Positions 37,368 through 45,911 of a stretch of DNA of 64,000 bases are shown here, in pieces; within the stretch, counting starts at the first letter, position 1; the number at the start of each line of letters is the position of its first letter. A program made the translations under genes and the position numbers. Below the pieces are notes generated by a model that was given only the letters and a program-made list of their open reading frames with translations, had not been told where the DNA came from and did no database searches. Source of the stretch: an uncultured Paracoccaceae bacterium (GTDB taxonomy: Bacteria; Pseudomonadota; Alphaproteobacteria; Rhodobacterales; Rhodobacteraceae); NCBI GenBank assembly GCA_938092015.1, contig CALKOT010000006.1, positions 1 through 64,000 on the forward strand, written 5' to 3'.

Positions 37368-38611
37368 AACGCCTTCCGACAAATCCAGACGTCATCGTTG
37401 TTGGCGCTGGCGCAGCAGGCCTGTCTGCCGCCAAAGCGCTGCAGGGGCGCGGGTTTGAGGTGCTGGTGCTGGAGGCTGACGACCACGTTGGTGGGCGGTG
37501 TATTACTGACACATCGACGTTCTCGACACCGTTTGACCGGGGTGGATCCTGGATGCATTGCGCTCCGATCAACCCACTTGCCCGACTGGCGGAGCAGGCA
37601 GGAGATAAGCTGCATAAGGCGCCGTGGGATGTGACATGGGCCTATGCAGACGGGCAATCACTGACAGAGGCTGAGGTTGCAGAATACAGTCTTTATCAGG
37701 ATCAGATGTGGGACGAGATCAACAAAGCCGGTCAGGGCCAGAAGGACGTTACGGTTGAGGCGGCGTTGCCAGCCTCTCGCTGGAAAGACACCGCGAAACA
37801 ATGGACGACACAGATGCATGCGGCAGATGCGGATGTGACTTCTGCCGCTGATGTCAGCCGGTTTGAAGATGCTGAGGGCGACTGGCTGGTTGAAGGAGGG
37901 CTTGGGGCCTTCATCAAACGCCATCATGGCGATGTTGCGGTTCGCCTGAACTGCCCGGTTACCCGGATCGACTATTCCGGCGCTGGCGTGCTGGTGGAAA
38001 CGCATCAAGGGACGGTTAGCGCTGGGCACGTCGTTGTGACTGTCTCTACGGGCGTTCTGGCTGCCGAAAACATCCAGTTCCATCCGGCGCTGCCCGCTGC
38101 CAAACGATCCGCATTGGAGCAACTGCCAATGGGGTTGCTCAATAAGGTCGGGTTTGAGTTTGATCCAGCTTGGGCAGCGGCGCATCAGGGCCAGCTATTA
38201 GACTATGGAACTGGCGGCGATGAATTCTGCACCATCCTCTTCGGGTTCTACGAAACGCCATTGGCTGTCGGGTTTCTGGCGGGGCGTTTCGCCGATCAGG
38301 TAGAGGCTGAAGGCGAAGGCGCCGCCTCTGATTATTGTTTGGGTGCGCTGCGTGACCTCTTTGGCGCTGACATCGACAAGAGCATCAGGATCAGCAGTGA
38401 AACCGCTTGGCGGGGATGCCAACATGCGCTGGGGTCCTACAGCTATGCCCTCCCGCACGGGGCAGGGGCGCGTGAGGTTCTTGGCCAGAGCATCGATGAG
38501 AAAATCTTCTTCGCGGGGGAGGCGACGATACCGTCAGCCTATGCGACCGTGCATGGGGCGTATCAGAGCGGGCTGAAAGTGGCCGCTGACATTGCCGCTA
38601 TCGCCGGGTAG
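37364..38611 (+). CDS. FAD-dependent amine oxidase (flavin monoamine oxidase family)
   Basis: A 415-residue flavin amine oxidase: N-terminal ADP-binding motif DVIVVGAGAAGLSAAKALQG and VLEADDHVGGRC, RGGSWMHCA as the second FAD motif, HVVVTVSTGVLAAENIQFHP, and the C-terminal IFFAGEATIPSAYATVHGAY that closes the flavin site. Similar to bacterial polyamine/monoamine oxidases. It would release aldehyde and amine from a secondary or polyamine-like substrate. Last gene of the rightward operon; ATGA overlap with the upstream small gene. Confidence 0.88.
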   Translation: MKRLPTNPDVIVVGAGAAGLSAAKALQGRGFEVLVLEADDHVGGRCITDTSTFSTPFDRGGSWMHCAPINPLARLAEQAGDKLHKAPWDVTWAYADGQSLTEAEVAEYSLYQDQMWDEINKAGQGQKDVTVEAALPASRWKDTAKQWTTQMHAADADVTSAADVSRFEDAEGDWLVEGGLGAFIKRHHGDVAVRLNCPVTRIDYSGAGVLVETHQGTVSAGHVVVTVSTGVLAAENIQFHPALPAAKRSALEQLPMGLLNKVGFEFDPAWAAAHQGQLLDYGTGGDEFCTILFGFYETPLAVGFLAGRFADQVEAEGEGAASDYCLGALRDLFGADIDKSIRISSETAWRGCQHALGSYSYALPHGAGAREVLGQSIDEKIFFAGEATIPSAYATVHGAYQSGLKVAADIAAIAG

Positions 38612-38954
38612 AGGCGCGTTAGTTCAAAAACGCAGATTTTTTCACATATGAAAGGAATCGTAAGTTATTGAAAAATATAGAGGGGAAGTGTATTTGCCTT
38701 ATTTAGGCCTTTAATTGTTCATATTATGCTTTGTCGATTGATCCGTGGCTTCCAAGCATCTGAAATGGTCGTTAGGGCTCTGTCTTTTCTGGCGTCACAA
38801 ACGACTAGCTATGAACTTCGTGCGCAATTGAAGGTGATCTGAAGGCGCAACTTCCTCGCCAGTCCGGGTTACCTACCGGAGCGATCACATGACTGGTTAG
38901 AGCCCTCGTTGCTTGTTTTGTGCCCCGGCGAAATTCTAAATTGTACAATTGAGT
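38612..38954. other. AT-rich intergenic region, no gene seen
   Basis: 343 bases between the amine oxidase stop and the end of the LysR pseudogene. It is richer in A and T than its surroundings (for example GAAAAATATAGAGG and TTTAATTGTTCATATTATGC). No coding frame, RNA gene or repeat was recognised. The composition hints at a junction of foreign or deleted material. Confidence 0.5.
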
Positions 38955-39845
38955 TTATGCTCGCCGCAGTTCGTCAGCCAGAAAATCATAGACCCTTCGA
39001 ATGCGGCGACTCGTTTTGAGTTCCCGGTGTGAAACGAGCCAGATTGGGAAGACGAGTGGTTCAAGATCGGGAAGGACACGGCGCACGGCTGGGTCAGCGT
39101 CGCCGATGTAAGCGTCCAGAATACCAATGGCGGCCCCTTGGCGCACAAGTTCCCACATGACCAGATAGCTTTCGGTCAACAGTGGAAAGTTCGCCTAAGT
39201 CAGGTCAAGCCCAAGCGCATTGAGCCCTTTAATTATCATCCCGCCATGATCCATATTGACGAAGTCAGCGTGGCGTAGATCAGAGGGCTTTGTCGGATCA
39301 CCGATCGTCTTGATGTAATCCGGCGTCGCATAGAGAACCGCATCCGCCTCGCCGATCTTTTTGGCGATTAAGTCTGGTTCGGTAGGCCGGAAGTTACGGA
39401 TCGCGATATCGGCCTCACGGCGGCGCAGATCACTTGCATGGTTGGCCACGACAATCTCAACCTGGATGCCCGGCTCCAAAACGCGCAATTTCGCGACGAT
39501 CCGGGGCAACAGTACAGCTGCGTAGGTTTCGCTGGCCGAGATGCAGATTTTCCCCTCCAAGGCTTGCGACTGGCCAAGCGCAGTCATCGAGACCCGGCCT
39601 GCCGCCTCTCCCATATCACGAACATGGGTGAGCAACTCCAGACCACTTGGCGTGAGCTTCAGGCCGCGACCGACACGTTCAAACAGAACAATACCCAGTT
39701 CTTATTCGAGCCCATCGACCTGACGACCAAGAGTTGGTTGGGCCATGCCCAATGCCCGCGACGCTGCAGACAAAGAGCCCTCTTTAGCCGTGATCAAAAA
39801 CGCCCGTGCTTTATTCCAGTCAAATTTTACCGACCGCCAATCCAT
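38955..39845 (-). pseudogene. LysR family regulator with in-frame TAA and TAG
   Basis: A complete 297-codon LysR frame in one reading phase. The HTH is DWNKARAFLITAKEGSLSAA to MAQPTLGRQVDGLE. TAA at 39702-39704 is followed by ELGIVLFERVGRGLKLTPSG and the effector domain (EGKICISASETYAAVLLPRI; DLRRREADIAIRNFRPTEPD). TAG at 39195-39197 follows ALGLDLT, and the frame resumes ANFPLLTESYLVMWELVRQG to 38955. The first stop truncates the HTH end, so no functional repressor is expected. It is divergent from an NAD(P)-binding gene that is also broken. Confidence 0.88.
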
Positions 39846-39956
39846 ACAAATATGCATATCAAAGCACAGGAATTGGTCAATTCGCATAGTTTTGCCTGCG
39901 CACTAAACCCAGTGCTGCATCGCGCTGAAACAATCAGCACCCAATGCAAAATTAAA

Positions 39957-40703
39957 ATGACCACACTCATCGTTGGAGCAAGCGGCGCTATAGGGCGCCT
40001 GCTTGTGGAAGAACTACTCAATCGCGGCCAAGAGGTCAGGATTGTTGTGCGATCACTTGAAAGCCTGCCTGAAACGGTAATAGGCCATGCTAACCTGTCC
40101 ATTATTGAAGAGAGTATTTTGGACATGAGCAATGCTGACATGGTTTCTCTGGTACAAGGGTGTCATGCGGTGGTGTCTTGTTTGGGGCACAATCTAACGT
40201 TCCGGGGGCTGTTTGGATGGCCACGCAGACTTGTCACTGATGCGACCCGTGGCTTGTGCGACGCCATCAGGGCAAGCCAAGCAACTGCCCCAGTTAGGTT
40301 CGTGCTTATGAATACAGCCGGAAACAGCAACCGCGATCTGGATGAGCGGATTTCGTTTGGCTAGAAATTCGTTATCGGCCTGCTTCGTTTGATGTTACCA
40401 TCTCACACGGACAACGAAACAGCCGCTGACTACTTGCGCCTAAGAGTTGGCCAGAACGATCCACAAATTGAATGGGCAGCTGTCCGCCCTGACGGACTGG
40501 TCGATGCTACTGAAGTCACAGAATATGAGGTGTGCGTGTCACCAACCCGAAGTGCGATATTTGATGCGGGGACGACCAGCCGGATCAATGTCGCACACTT
40601 TATGGCCGAGCTGATCAATTCCAACGGTACTTGGGACATATGGCAGGGCAAGATGCCAATGATTTACAATTCGGCGTCGGCCTGGCGCTGTAACGGCGGT
40701 TAA
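39957..40703 (+). pseudogene. NAD(P)H-binding (NmrA/SDRa-like) protein with in-frame TAG
   Basis: The N-terminus MTTLIVGASGAIGRLLVEEL is an atypical SDR dinucleotide site, followed by AVVSCLGHNLTFRGLFGWPR and RFVLMNTAGNSNRDLDERIS. TAG at 40362-40364 interrupts after ISFG, and the same frame continues with KFVIGLLRLMLPSHTDNETA, then DYLRLRVGQ and EWAAVRPDGLVDATEVTEYE, to 40703. Full length would be 248 residues, normal for the family. CAG- or GAG-to-TAG fits the position. Presumably once under control of the divergent LysR gene. Confidence 0.85.
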
Positions 40704-40991
40704 ACTGCGTACAGATACGCTGACCCGCTCGGTTTTGGGGCTTGCCAAAGCTCAGATCAATCCGGTCACGGCTTAGAATACGTTGACCCAATGCCGTGCA
40801 AAGCTCGACAAGTTGCCGTTCGGAGTTCATTCGCAACAGGCAGCTTTGTCCGCAATCCTATTTGTCGATAGCGGGTTTGATATAGATTGCTGAAAATCCA
40901 TAAAACCCGCTGCTTGCCATCGGTTCGACCTGATGACCAATAAGCTAGGCATAGCTGGAAGTCAGCTTATCGCCGTGCAATCTGGCTTAAT

Positions 40992-42002
40992 CTATTTCAG
41001 CAACTGCGGCGCTGGCCCCACTGGAACAGGACCGATCTTGGTGTAGCCATCCTCAAATGTCAGGGAGACATCCAGCGTGTTCCGGCCCCCGCTGAGACGC
41101 GCTACAAAGCCCAAGCCAAGTTTCAGCGCATCTGACAGGGATTTGGTAATCGCGCCGGATGTGACGGCGGCGTCCAGCATGTCTTTCCAGTTCTTGGCTG
41201 AGACATCGAACGTCCCTTCGGCGAACCCGTTGGCGTCGGTCCTGATCTTGCCAGACGTGCGAAGGGCCAGATCGCCCCATGCGGCCTCTGACGGCAGCAG
41301 GATCAGGGCGGTCAGCTGGGGTTTTGTGCGCTCAAACGCGTAACGATCCAGTGGCGTATCAAAAGCTGCTGCGCCCTCGACCCGGATTACTTCGATCGCT
41401 GGGGGCAGGGCGCCTGCCGGATCTATCTGGCGGCGAAGGAAATCGGGCAGGCGCAGTTTCTTTACATCAGCCACGAATTCATAGGCATTTTGCCCCAGGT
41501 CGCCGGTCGAAGGTCGAATGTGGTGGTTGTAGAATTCGACACCAGCGGTCCATCCGGCATCGGCGGCGACAGCGGCGTTTCTAACCTCAAGCGAATTGCG
41601 CTGCAGTGTCAGCGCTTCTGACTGCGCAAATGCGAAACTGGCGCGCATCATTTCGGACCGCACAGTGGCGCGGGCGCCGGGGGCGGCGATGCGCTGTTCT
41701 TCAGGCCATGTGATGATCGCCTCTGTCGGCTTATAGAGGATCTGATAGATCGACAGGCGCGGCGCGGACCAGGCCCAGCCAGAAATGGGATCGGCAAGGG
41801 CAGGCTCTGTCAGCACCGCATCGACCCGGTTGGGAAACCCGCTGACGTCAATTGCAGCGGACTCTGCTTGCCAGCCAGCCTCGCGGCGTTCATCAAGCCA
41901 GGCGTTTAGCGCAGTTTTCTGCGCCTCTGCTGCGGCCCACCACCATGCAAACCAGCCTGCGGTTGCGACAAGCAGAACAACGATCAAGGCCTTGAATTTC
42001 AT
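40992..42002 (-). CDS. DUF2125 domain-containing exported protein
   Basis: A 336-residue protein with an N-terminal signal or anchor (MKFKALIVVLLVATAGWFAW) and the DUF2125 body: AIDVSGFPNRVDAVLTEPAL, then SAPRLSIYQILYKPTEAIIT, and a C-terminal LKLGLGFVARLSGGRNTLDV. DUF2125 proteins are common in alphaproteobacteria, periplasmic or membrane-anchored, with no known activity. Complete and alone on the minus strand. Confidence 0.85.
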   Translation of the reverse strand: MKFKALIVVLLVATAGWFAWWWAAAEAQKTALNAWLDERREAGWQAESAAIDVSGFPNRVDAVLTEPALADPISGWAWSAPRLSIYQILYKPTEAIITWPEEQRIAAPGARATVRSEMMRASFAFAQSEALTLQRNSLEVRNAAVAADAGWTAGVEFYNHHIRPSTGDLGQNAYEFVADVKKLRLPDFLRRQIDPAGALPPAIEVIRVEGAAAFDTPLDRYAFERTKPQLTALILLPSEAAWGDLALRTSGKIRTDANGFAEGTFDVSAKNWKDMLDAAVTSGAITKSLSDALKLGLGFVARLSGGRNTLDVSLTFEDGYTKIGPVPVGPAPQLLK

Positions 42003-42055
42003 TATGTGCAGTCCTTCGCTGGCATCGTGGCGCAGTGGCGTTATAGAAGGTCATC

Positions 42056-42613
42056 ATGACAACGGAAATGGGCGATCTTTGGGTATTTGGCTACGGCTCT
42101 CTCATGTGGAGGCCGGGGTTTGCTTTTACCGAACGGGTAAAAGCGACGCTGCCGGGCTATGTCCGGCGGTTTTGTCTGGACAGCATCACGTATCGCGGCA
42201 CGCCGGACTACCCCGGGCTGGTTCTGGCGCTGGACGCCGCCGCCGGTCAATCCTGCGGCGGGGTTGCATTCCGCGTGCCTGCGGCTGAGCGCGCCGACAC
42301 GCACCAGTATCTTCGGGATCGTGAGCTGGATACCTACGCCTATGTGGAACGGTTTCTGCCCCTGTCGCTGGACACCGGCCAAACCGTTTCTGCGCTGTGC
42401 TATGTCATGGATCAGACAAACCAGCAGTATCGCGGCGGGCTGAACCTGGCGCAGCAGGCGGAAGTCATCGCGACAGCGCGTGGACCGGCGGGCACGAATG
42501 TCGAATATCTTGAAAAAACCGTTGATCAACTTGGCGCGCTGGGCATTGATGATCCGGAAATGCTTGAGGTGAGAGACCTTGTAGCGACGTTTCTACAGAG
42601 GAAAAGCGCATGA
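42056..42613 (+). CDS. Gamma-glutamylcyclotransferase, ChaC-like
   Basis: A 185-residue ChaC-type enzyme that cleaves glutathione to 5-oxoproline and Cys-Gly. The nucleotide-loop-like motif VFGYGSLMWRPGF at residues 10-22 is diagnostic, along with RRFCLDSITYRGTPDYPGLV, and RDRELDTYAY, which contains the probable catalytic Glu. ATG at 42056. The next gene overlaps the stop as ATGA. Complete. Confidence 0.9.
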   Translation: MTTEMGDLWVFGYGSLMWRPGFAFTERVKATLPGYVRRFCLDSITYRGTPDYPGLVLALDAAAGQSCGGVAFRVPAAERADTHQYLRDRELDTYAYVERFLPLSLDTGQTVSALCYVMDQTNQQYRGGLNLAQQAEVIATARGPAGTNVEYLEKTVDQLGALGIDDPEMLEVRDLVATFLQRKSA

Positions 42614-42909
42614 TTGTCGTCACGGGCGTTGTCGAGATTGATGCGGAACATGTCTGGCCGGCTACGACGGCGGCCGGGAAGATGATCGAAGCGACGCAAA
42701 AGGAAGAAGGGTGCATCACCTACTGTTTGTATGTCGACATCACAGATCAGCGGAAGTTTCGAATTTATGAAGAATGGGCCAGTGAAGAGGCTTTGGCGGC
42801 CCATATGAAAACGCCACATATGGCGGAATTTCAAAAAGCGTTAAGTGAGTTCAGAATTTTCGATCGTAAAATCGTGAAGTATCAGGTGAACGTCGTACAA
42901 GGGCTTTGA
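42610..42909 (+). CDS. Antibiotic biosynthesis monooxygenase (ABM) domain protein
   Basis: A 99-residue single-domain dimeric ferredoxin-like protein: IVVTGVVEIDAEHVWPATTA, EEGCITYCLYVDITDQRKFR, FRIYEEWASEEALAAHMKTP and HMAEFQKAL. These are the core ABM pattern (putative quinol monooxygenase, YgiN-like). It overlaps the ChaC stop by four bases. A terminator follows at 42934-42959. The biochemical role is unknown. Confidence 0.88.
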   Translation: MIVVTGVVEIDAEHVWPATTAAGKMIEATQKEEGCITYCLYVDITDQRKFRIYEEWASEEALAAHMKTPHMAEFQKALSEFRIFDRKIVKYQVNVVQGL

Positions 42910-42933
42910 ACCAGGTCCACGTCACCGTCGTTC

Positions 42934-42959
42934 AGGCGCGTCCAGGGGGCGCGCCTTTT
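42934..42959 (+). terminator. Rho-independent terminator
   Basis: AGGCGCG (42934-42940) pairs with CGCGCCT (42950-42956), loop of nine bases, followed by TTTT. It closes the ChaC-ABM unit. Confidence 0.75.
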
Positions 42960-42964
42960 GCGTT

Positions 42965-43144
42965 TTAACAGGCTTCTGGCAGGTCCGCCGTACGGCGCGC
43001 ATATTCTTCGCGAGCGCGAGCGCGAGTGCAGAAGGCGGGTGCGAACACGAGGTTCGACGGATCGAAATTCATGTTTTCGTACATCCGCTGGCAAGGTTCC
43101 GCCTCGGTCGTGTCTTTCGGTTTCATTGTCAAAATCTCAGCCAT
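42965..43144 (-). CDS. Small uncharacterised protein (59 residues)
   Basis: The frame ends LVFAPAFCTRARAREEYARR-TADLPEAC. From ATG 43144 it reads MAEILTMKPKDTTEAEPCQR, then MYENMNFDPSNLVFAP. No domain is recognised, and no signal or membrane segment is present. A longer start at 43273 is possible but is not supported by a ribosome-binding site, whereas GGGGG precedes 43144. Coding-like composition and the absence of a competing frame are the support. Confidence 0.55.
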   Translation of the reverse strand: MAEILTMKPKDTTEAEPCQRMYENMNFDPSNLVFAPAFCTRARAREEYARRTADLPEAC

Positions 43145-43513
43145 TGTGGCCCCCATGTGCTTGGTCCGAGGCAGCGATCTGCGCCTTCCGTGGGGTCTAA
43201 TTCGGGTATTGCGGCGGCTTTGTGAAGTTACAATTGTACGCCACAATTCGTTCTCACGGCGATTCACGCTCAATTAACGATGAATGAGGTGTTTTAGGTC
43301 TGTTCTTCACGCCTCTTTCCCATTTTGGCAACGCAAAGACACGCGCTATATCTGCGTTCGCTCAGCTGAAAGATAAGCTATTCTTGGTTAATCGAAGGGC
43401 TCATCGTGATTCCCGAAAATACCCGGCGCCAAAACATTTCGATTTCATGCAGTGCAGCTATCGATGTGAGATGGATCACAATCTGCCGCGATCTCGCTAC
43501 ATCATTCGCTGTA
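43145..43513. other. Intergenic region, no gene seen
   Basis: About 370 bases between a small leftward gene and the end of the CHMI gene. Short frames occur on both strands but none shows a recognisable domain or a good start. The small gene's promoter should lie in the left part. Nothing else was identified. Confidence 0.4.
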
Positions 43514-43894
43514 TCAAAGGTGATCGCGAACCGTGTTGAAGCGTTTGATCGAAAGGCTTGGGGACGGAAGCTCCAGCACTTCCAGGCTGACAGCTACAGA
43601 CGCGCCTGGGAGGCGGGGCCTTAACCAGTCTTCAGCCGCAGTATAAATCGCTTCAGCTGCAGCTGCTTTGGTTGCGTCATCACGGCCTACGCCCATTTTC
43701 AGCGTCATATGCAGAAAGTCGTGTGCCCCGCCGTCTGCCGTGACAGAGATGTCGGCCCGATATCCGCGCACCCGTGTGCCCGCCAGTGGAAACACGCCGG
43801 TTTCGACCATGGCGTCGCGTATTGCAGAAGCAAATCCGCGAAGGTCTGCACGGTCTTCAAGCAGTGCGCTATATTCAAAACTGAGATGGGGCAT
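43514..43894 (-). CDS. 5-carboxymethyl-2-hydroxymuconate delta-isomerase
   Basis: CHMI (HpaF type) of the tautomerase superfamily isomerises 5-carboxymethyl-2-hydroxymuconate in homoprotocatechuate (4-hydroxyphenylacetate) breakdown. The 126-residue protein starts M-PHLSFEYSALLEDR with the catalytic N-terminal Pro. It has GTRVRGYRADISVTADGGAH and DFLHMTLKMGVGRDDATKAA. Length is as expected. It is divergent from an HpaI-type aldolase gene of the same pathway. Confidence 0.88.
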   Translation of the reverse strand: MPHLSFEYSALLEDRADLRGFASAIRDAMVETGVFPLAGTRVRGYRADISVTADGGAHDFLHMTLKMGVGRDDATKAAAAEAIYTAAEDWLRPRLPGASVAVSLEVLELPSPSLSIKRFNTVRDHL

Positions 43895-43994
43895 GGCGCA
43901 TTCCGTTTGGCGTGTTTAACATGTTAAATAAGCACATAAATCCAGTCCGCTTGTCAAGAATTGCAGCAGGGCAGCGAAGTAAGGTAGAAACAGA

Positions 43995-44753
43995 TTGATC
44001 GAGAACAAAATCAAGGCGCGGCTGGCGGCCGGTGATACGACCTATGGAATATTTCTTGGGCTTGGGCATCCTATTGCGACAGAGGTGTCTGCCGGGGCGG
44101 GCTTTGACTGGTTGCTGATTGATGGTGAGCATGCAGCAAATGATCATCTGACAATGCTGGACCAAGCCAAGGCGTTGCAGATCCACAATACAGAGACGTT
44201 TGTTCGCATTGTTGATCACGACCCGCGCCACTTGAAACAGTTCGTCGACGGCGGTGTGAAGAATTTTCTGGTTCCGGTCGTTGATACTGCAGAACAGGCG
44301 GCGGATCTGGCGGCGGCGCTGCGCTACCCACCGGAAGGTGTTCGGGGTGTTGGCGCGCTGGGTGCCCGGGCGACAAATTTCGGGCGCAATCCAACGTATC
44401 TGAAGGAAGCGAATGAAGGCATGTGCCTTTTGACCCAGTGCGAAACCAGGGTCGGCTTTGAAAACCTCGATGAAATTCTGAAGGTCGACGGCGTTGACGG
44501 CGTGTTTTTTGGTCCGTCTGACATCTCAGCAGACTTTGGCTTGATCGGGCAGGCGGGGCACCCTGATGTAAAATCGGCGGTTATCGACGGTATCAAAAAG
44601 GTTCGCGCGGCGGGTAAGGCGGCTGGCGTAATGACGCTGGATGATGGTCTGATCAGCGATTACCGCGATGCCGGCGCTAGTTTCCTGTCGATCGGTCTGG
44701 ACACGAACTTACTTGCCAAGGCGGCTGACGCACTCGCCGCAAAGTGGCGTTAG
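43995..44753 (+). CDS. HpcH/HpaI family aldolase
   Basis: A 252-residue class II pyruvate aldolase like 4-hydroxy-2-oxoheptanedioate aldolase. Motifs: FDWLLIDGEHAANDH (catalytic base region), VKNFLVPVVDTAEQA, RGVGALGARATNFGRNPTYL and DGVFFGPSDISADFGLIGQA for metal and substrate. It cleaves a hydroxy-oxo acid to pyruvate (or accepts related aldehydes). The start is TTG at 43995 with GGTAG upstream. Beside CHMI it suggests an aromatic-acid catabolic remnant; the other pathway genes are not nearby. Confidence 0.87.
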   Translation: MIENKIKARLAAGDTTYGIFLGLGHPIATEVSAGAGFDWLLIDGEHAANDHLTMLDQAKALQIHNTETFVRIVDHDPRHLKQFVDGGVKNFLVPVVDTAEQAADLAAALRYPPEGVRGVGALGARATNFGRNPTYLKEANEGMCLLTQCETRVGFENLDEILKVDGVDGVFFGPSDISADFGLIGQAGHPDVKSAVIDGIKKVRAAGKAAGVMTLDDGLISDYRDAGASFLSIGLDTNLLAKAADALAAKWR

Positions 44754-44853
44754 AGCAAAAACGCACACCGCGTGCCATCAGGTGGCCTTATTGCCATTGT
44801 CCGATCACCGTGGGGATGTTTCCTTATGGTGGTTCTAAGGGCGTTGGGGCCGA

Positions 44854-45267
44854 ATGACGCGACTTAGCAGACGAATTCATGAAACGCTGACAGAGGTGGC
44901 TGATGCGGCGGCGGCTGCTGAAACGCTATGTGCTGATGCAGGGGCTGACGAAAGTCAGTCTCTACGGATTGGTCTGGCGCTTGATGAACTTGCCGCCAAT
45001 GCGTTGACCCATGGCGCAATGGAGGAAAAGGCGCCTTTCATACAGATCGAAGTCTGGGTTGATGAAGAAATGCTCAATCTGAAGATTGAAGCTGAGGGTC
45101 CAAGGTTTGACCCGACTGAAGGGCGACCCACTAAGATTGAGGACTATGCTATTGGTGGCCGCGGTCTGGGACTAGTGATCGGGTTCGCTGACGCACTATC
45201 CTACAAGCGTATCGGCGACAGAAACGTGACTACGTTCTCGGTCAACAAGCACGGATCAGTGGATTGA
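44854..45267 (+). CDS. ATP-binding anti-sigma factor kinase (RsbW/SpoIIAB-like)
   Basis: A 137-residue GHKL-fold protein. The N-box is LALDELAANALTHGAMEE and the G box GGRGLGLVIGFADAL. Such proteins are serine kinases that bind a sigma factor and phosphorylate a STAS-domain antagonist in partner switching. A STAS gene follows at 45530, though broken by TAG. No sigma factor or PP2C phosphatase was recognised nearby. Complete. Confidence 0.82.
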   Translation: MTRLSRRIHETLTEVADAAAAAETLCADAGADESQSLRIGLALDELAANALTHGAMEEKAPFIQIEVWVDEEMLNLKIEAEGPRFDPTEGRPTKIEDYAIGGRGLGLVIGFADALSYKRIGDRNVTTFSVNKHGSVD

Positions 45268-45529
45268 ACCGGTCGATGTTCCTCACAAAGCTTTCTATTG
45301 CCTCGCCTTTTACGGCTGAGATGACGTACCATTCCAAAGCTGGCGCTTTTTGTCGCCGAGCGTATCGGGGAACATGGCCGAATAGGGGCCGAAACTTGAA
45401 CAGCAACACAAATCATATGGTCGACGATATCACGGACCTCTCTTGGCGGAGGCCGCCTGATGACTGCGCGATGATCTGCAATGACCAATTGTTTTCGTTG
45501 CTTCAGAAGCCAGCGGTCGGGGCGGTGAA
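45268..45529 (+). other. Unassigned open stretch between kinase and STAS genes
   Basis: An open frame runs about 45264-45533 (MFLTKLSIASPFTAEMTYHS, later MVDDITDLSWRRPPDDCAMI). It overlaps the neighbours, has no clear ribosome-binding site, and only vaguely resembles the end of an SpoIIE-type phosphatase (DDIT...DDCAM). I do not call it a gene; it may be the remnant of the third partner of the switch. Confidence 0.25.
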
Positions 45530-45880
45530 ATGACTGCCATCGCACGTACCATTGAGAATGATGTGTCTATTCTTAAGTTGTTGGAACAGAGATAGTTTTC
45601 TAATAGCCGCATGCTGTTTCAGGAAAACCTGCAGGCGGCTGAGGCGGCAAGTTCACGCAATCTGATCATTCTTGATCTGGCGAACGCGGTTCTGATCACA
45701 AGCGGGCCACTTGGCGCGTTGCGCGCCAGTTACCGCCGGCTGGATGCGAAGGGCGGACGAATTGTGGCGGCCGGTGGCGGGAAATTCGCGGTCAGGGTTT
45801 TTAGTTTCGCCGCGAACTTTATCGACCATTATCCCACAGTAGAGGATGCGATGGCTGATATCGCACAAGGTTCTGAGTAA
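45530..45880 (+). pseudogene. STAS-domain anti-anti-sigma factor with in-frame TAG
   Basis: From ATG 45530 the frame reads MTAIARTIENDVSILKLLEQ, then R, then TAG at 45593-45595. It continues in phase as FSNSRMLFQENLQAAEAASS and NLIILDLANAVLITSGPLGA to 45880. The restored 116 residues are the normal size of a STAS antagonist. An in-frame ATG at 45611 could give a product without the first strand, unlikely to fold properly. It follows the RsbW-like kinase. Confidence 0.78.
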
Positions 45881-45911
45881 TGAGCCGGAATCTGTTTAAG
45901 GAGACTGACAA

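Noticed and set aside
40704-40991. Possible small gene between the NAD-binding pseudogene and the DUF2125 gene
   Set aside because: Short frames on both strands lack starts and recognisable sequence; treated as non-coding.
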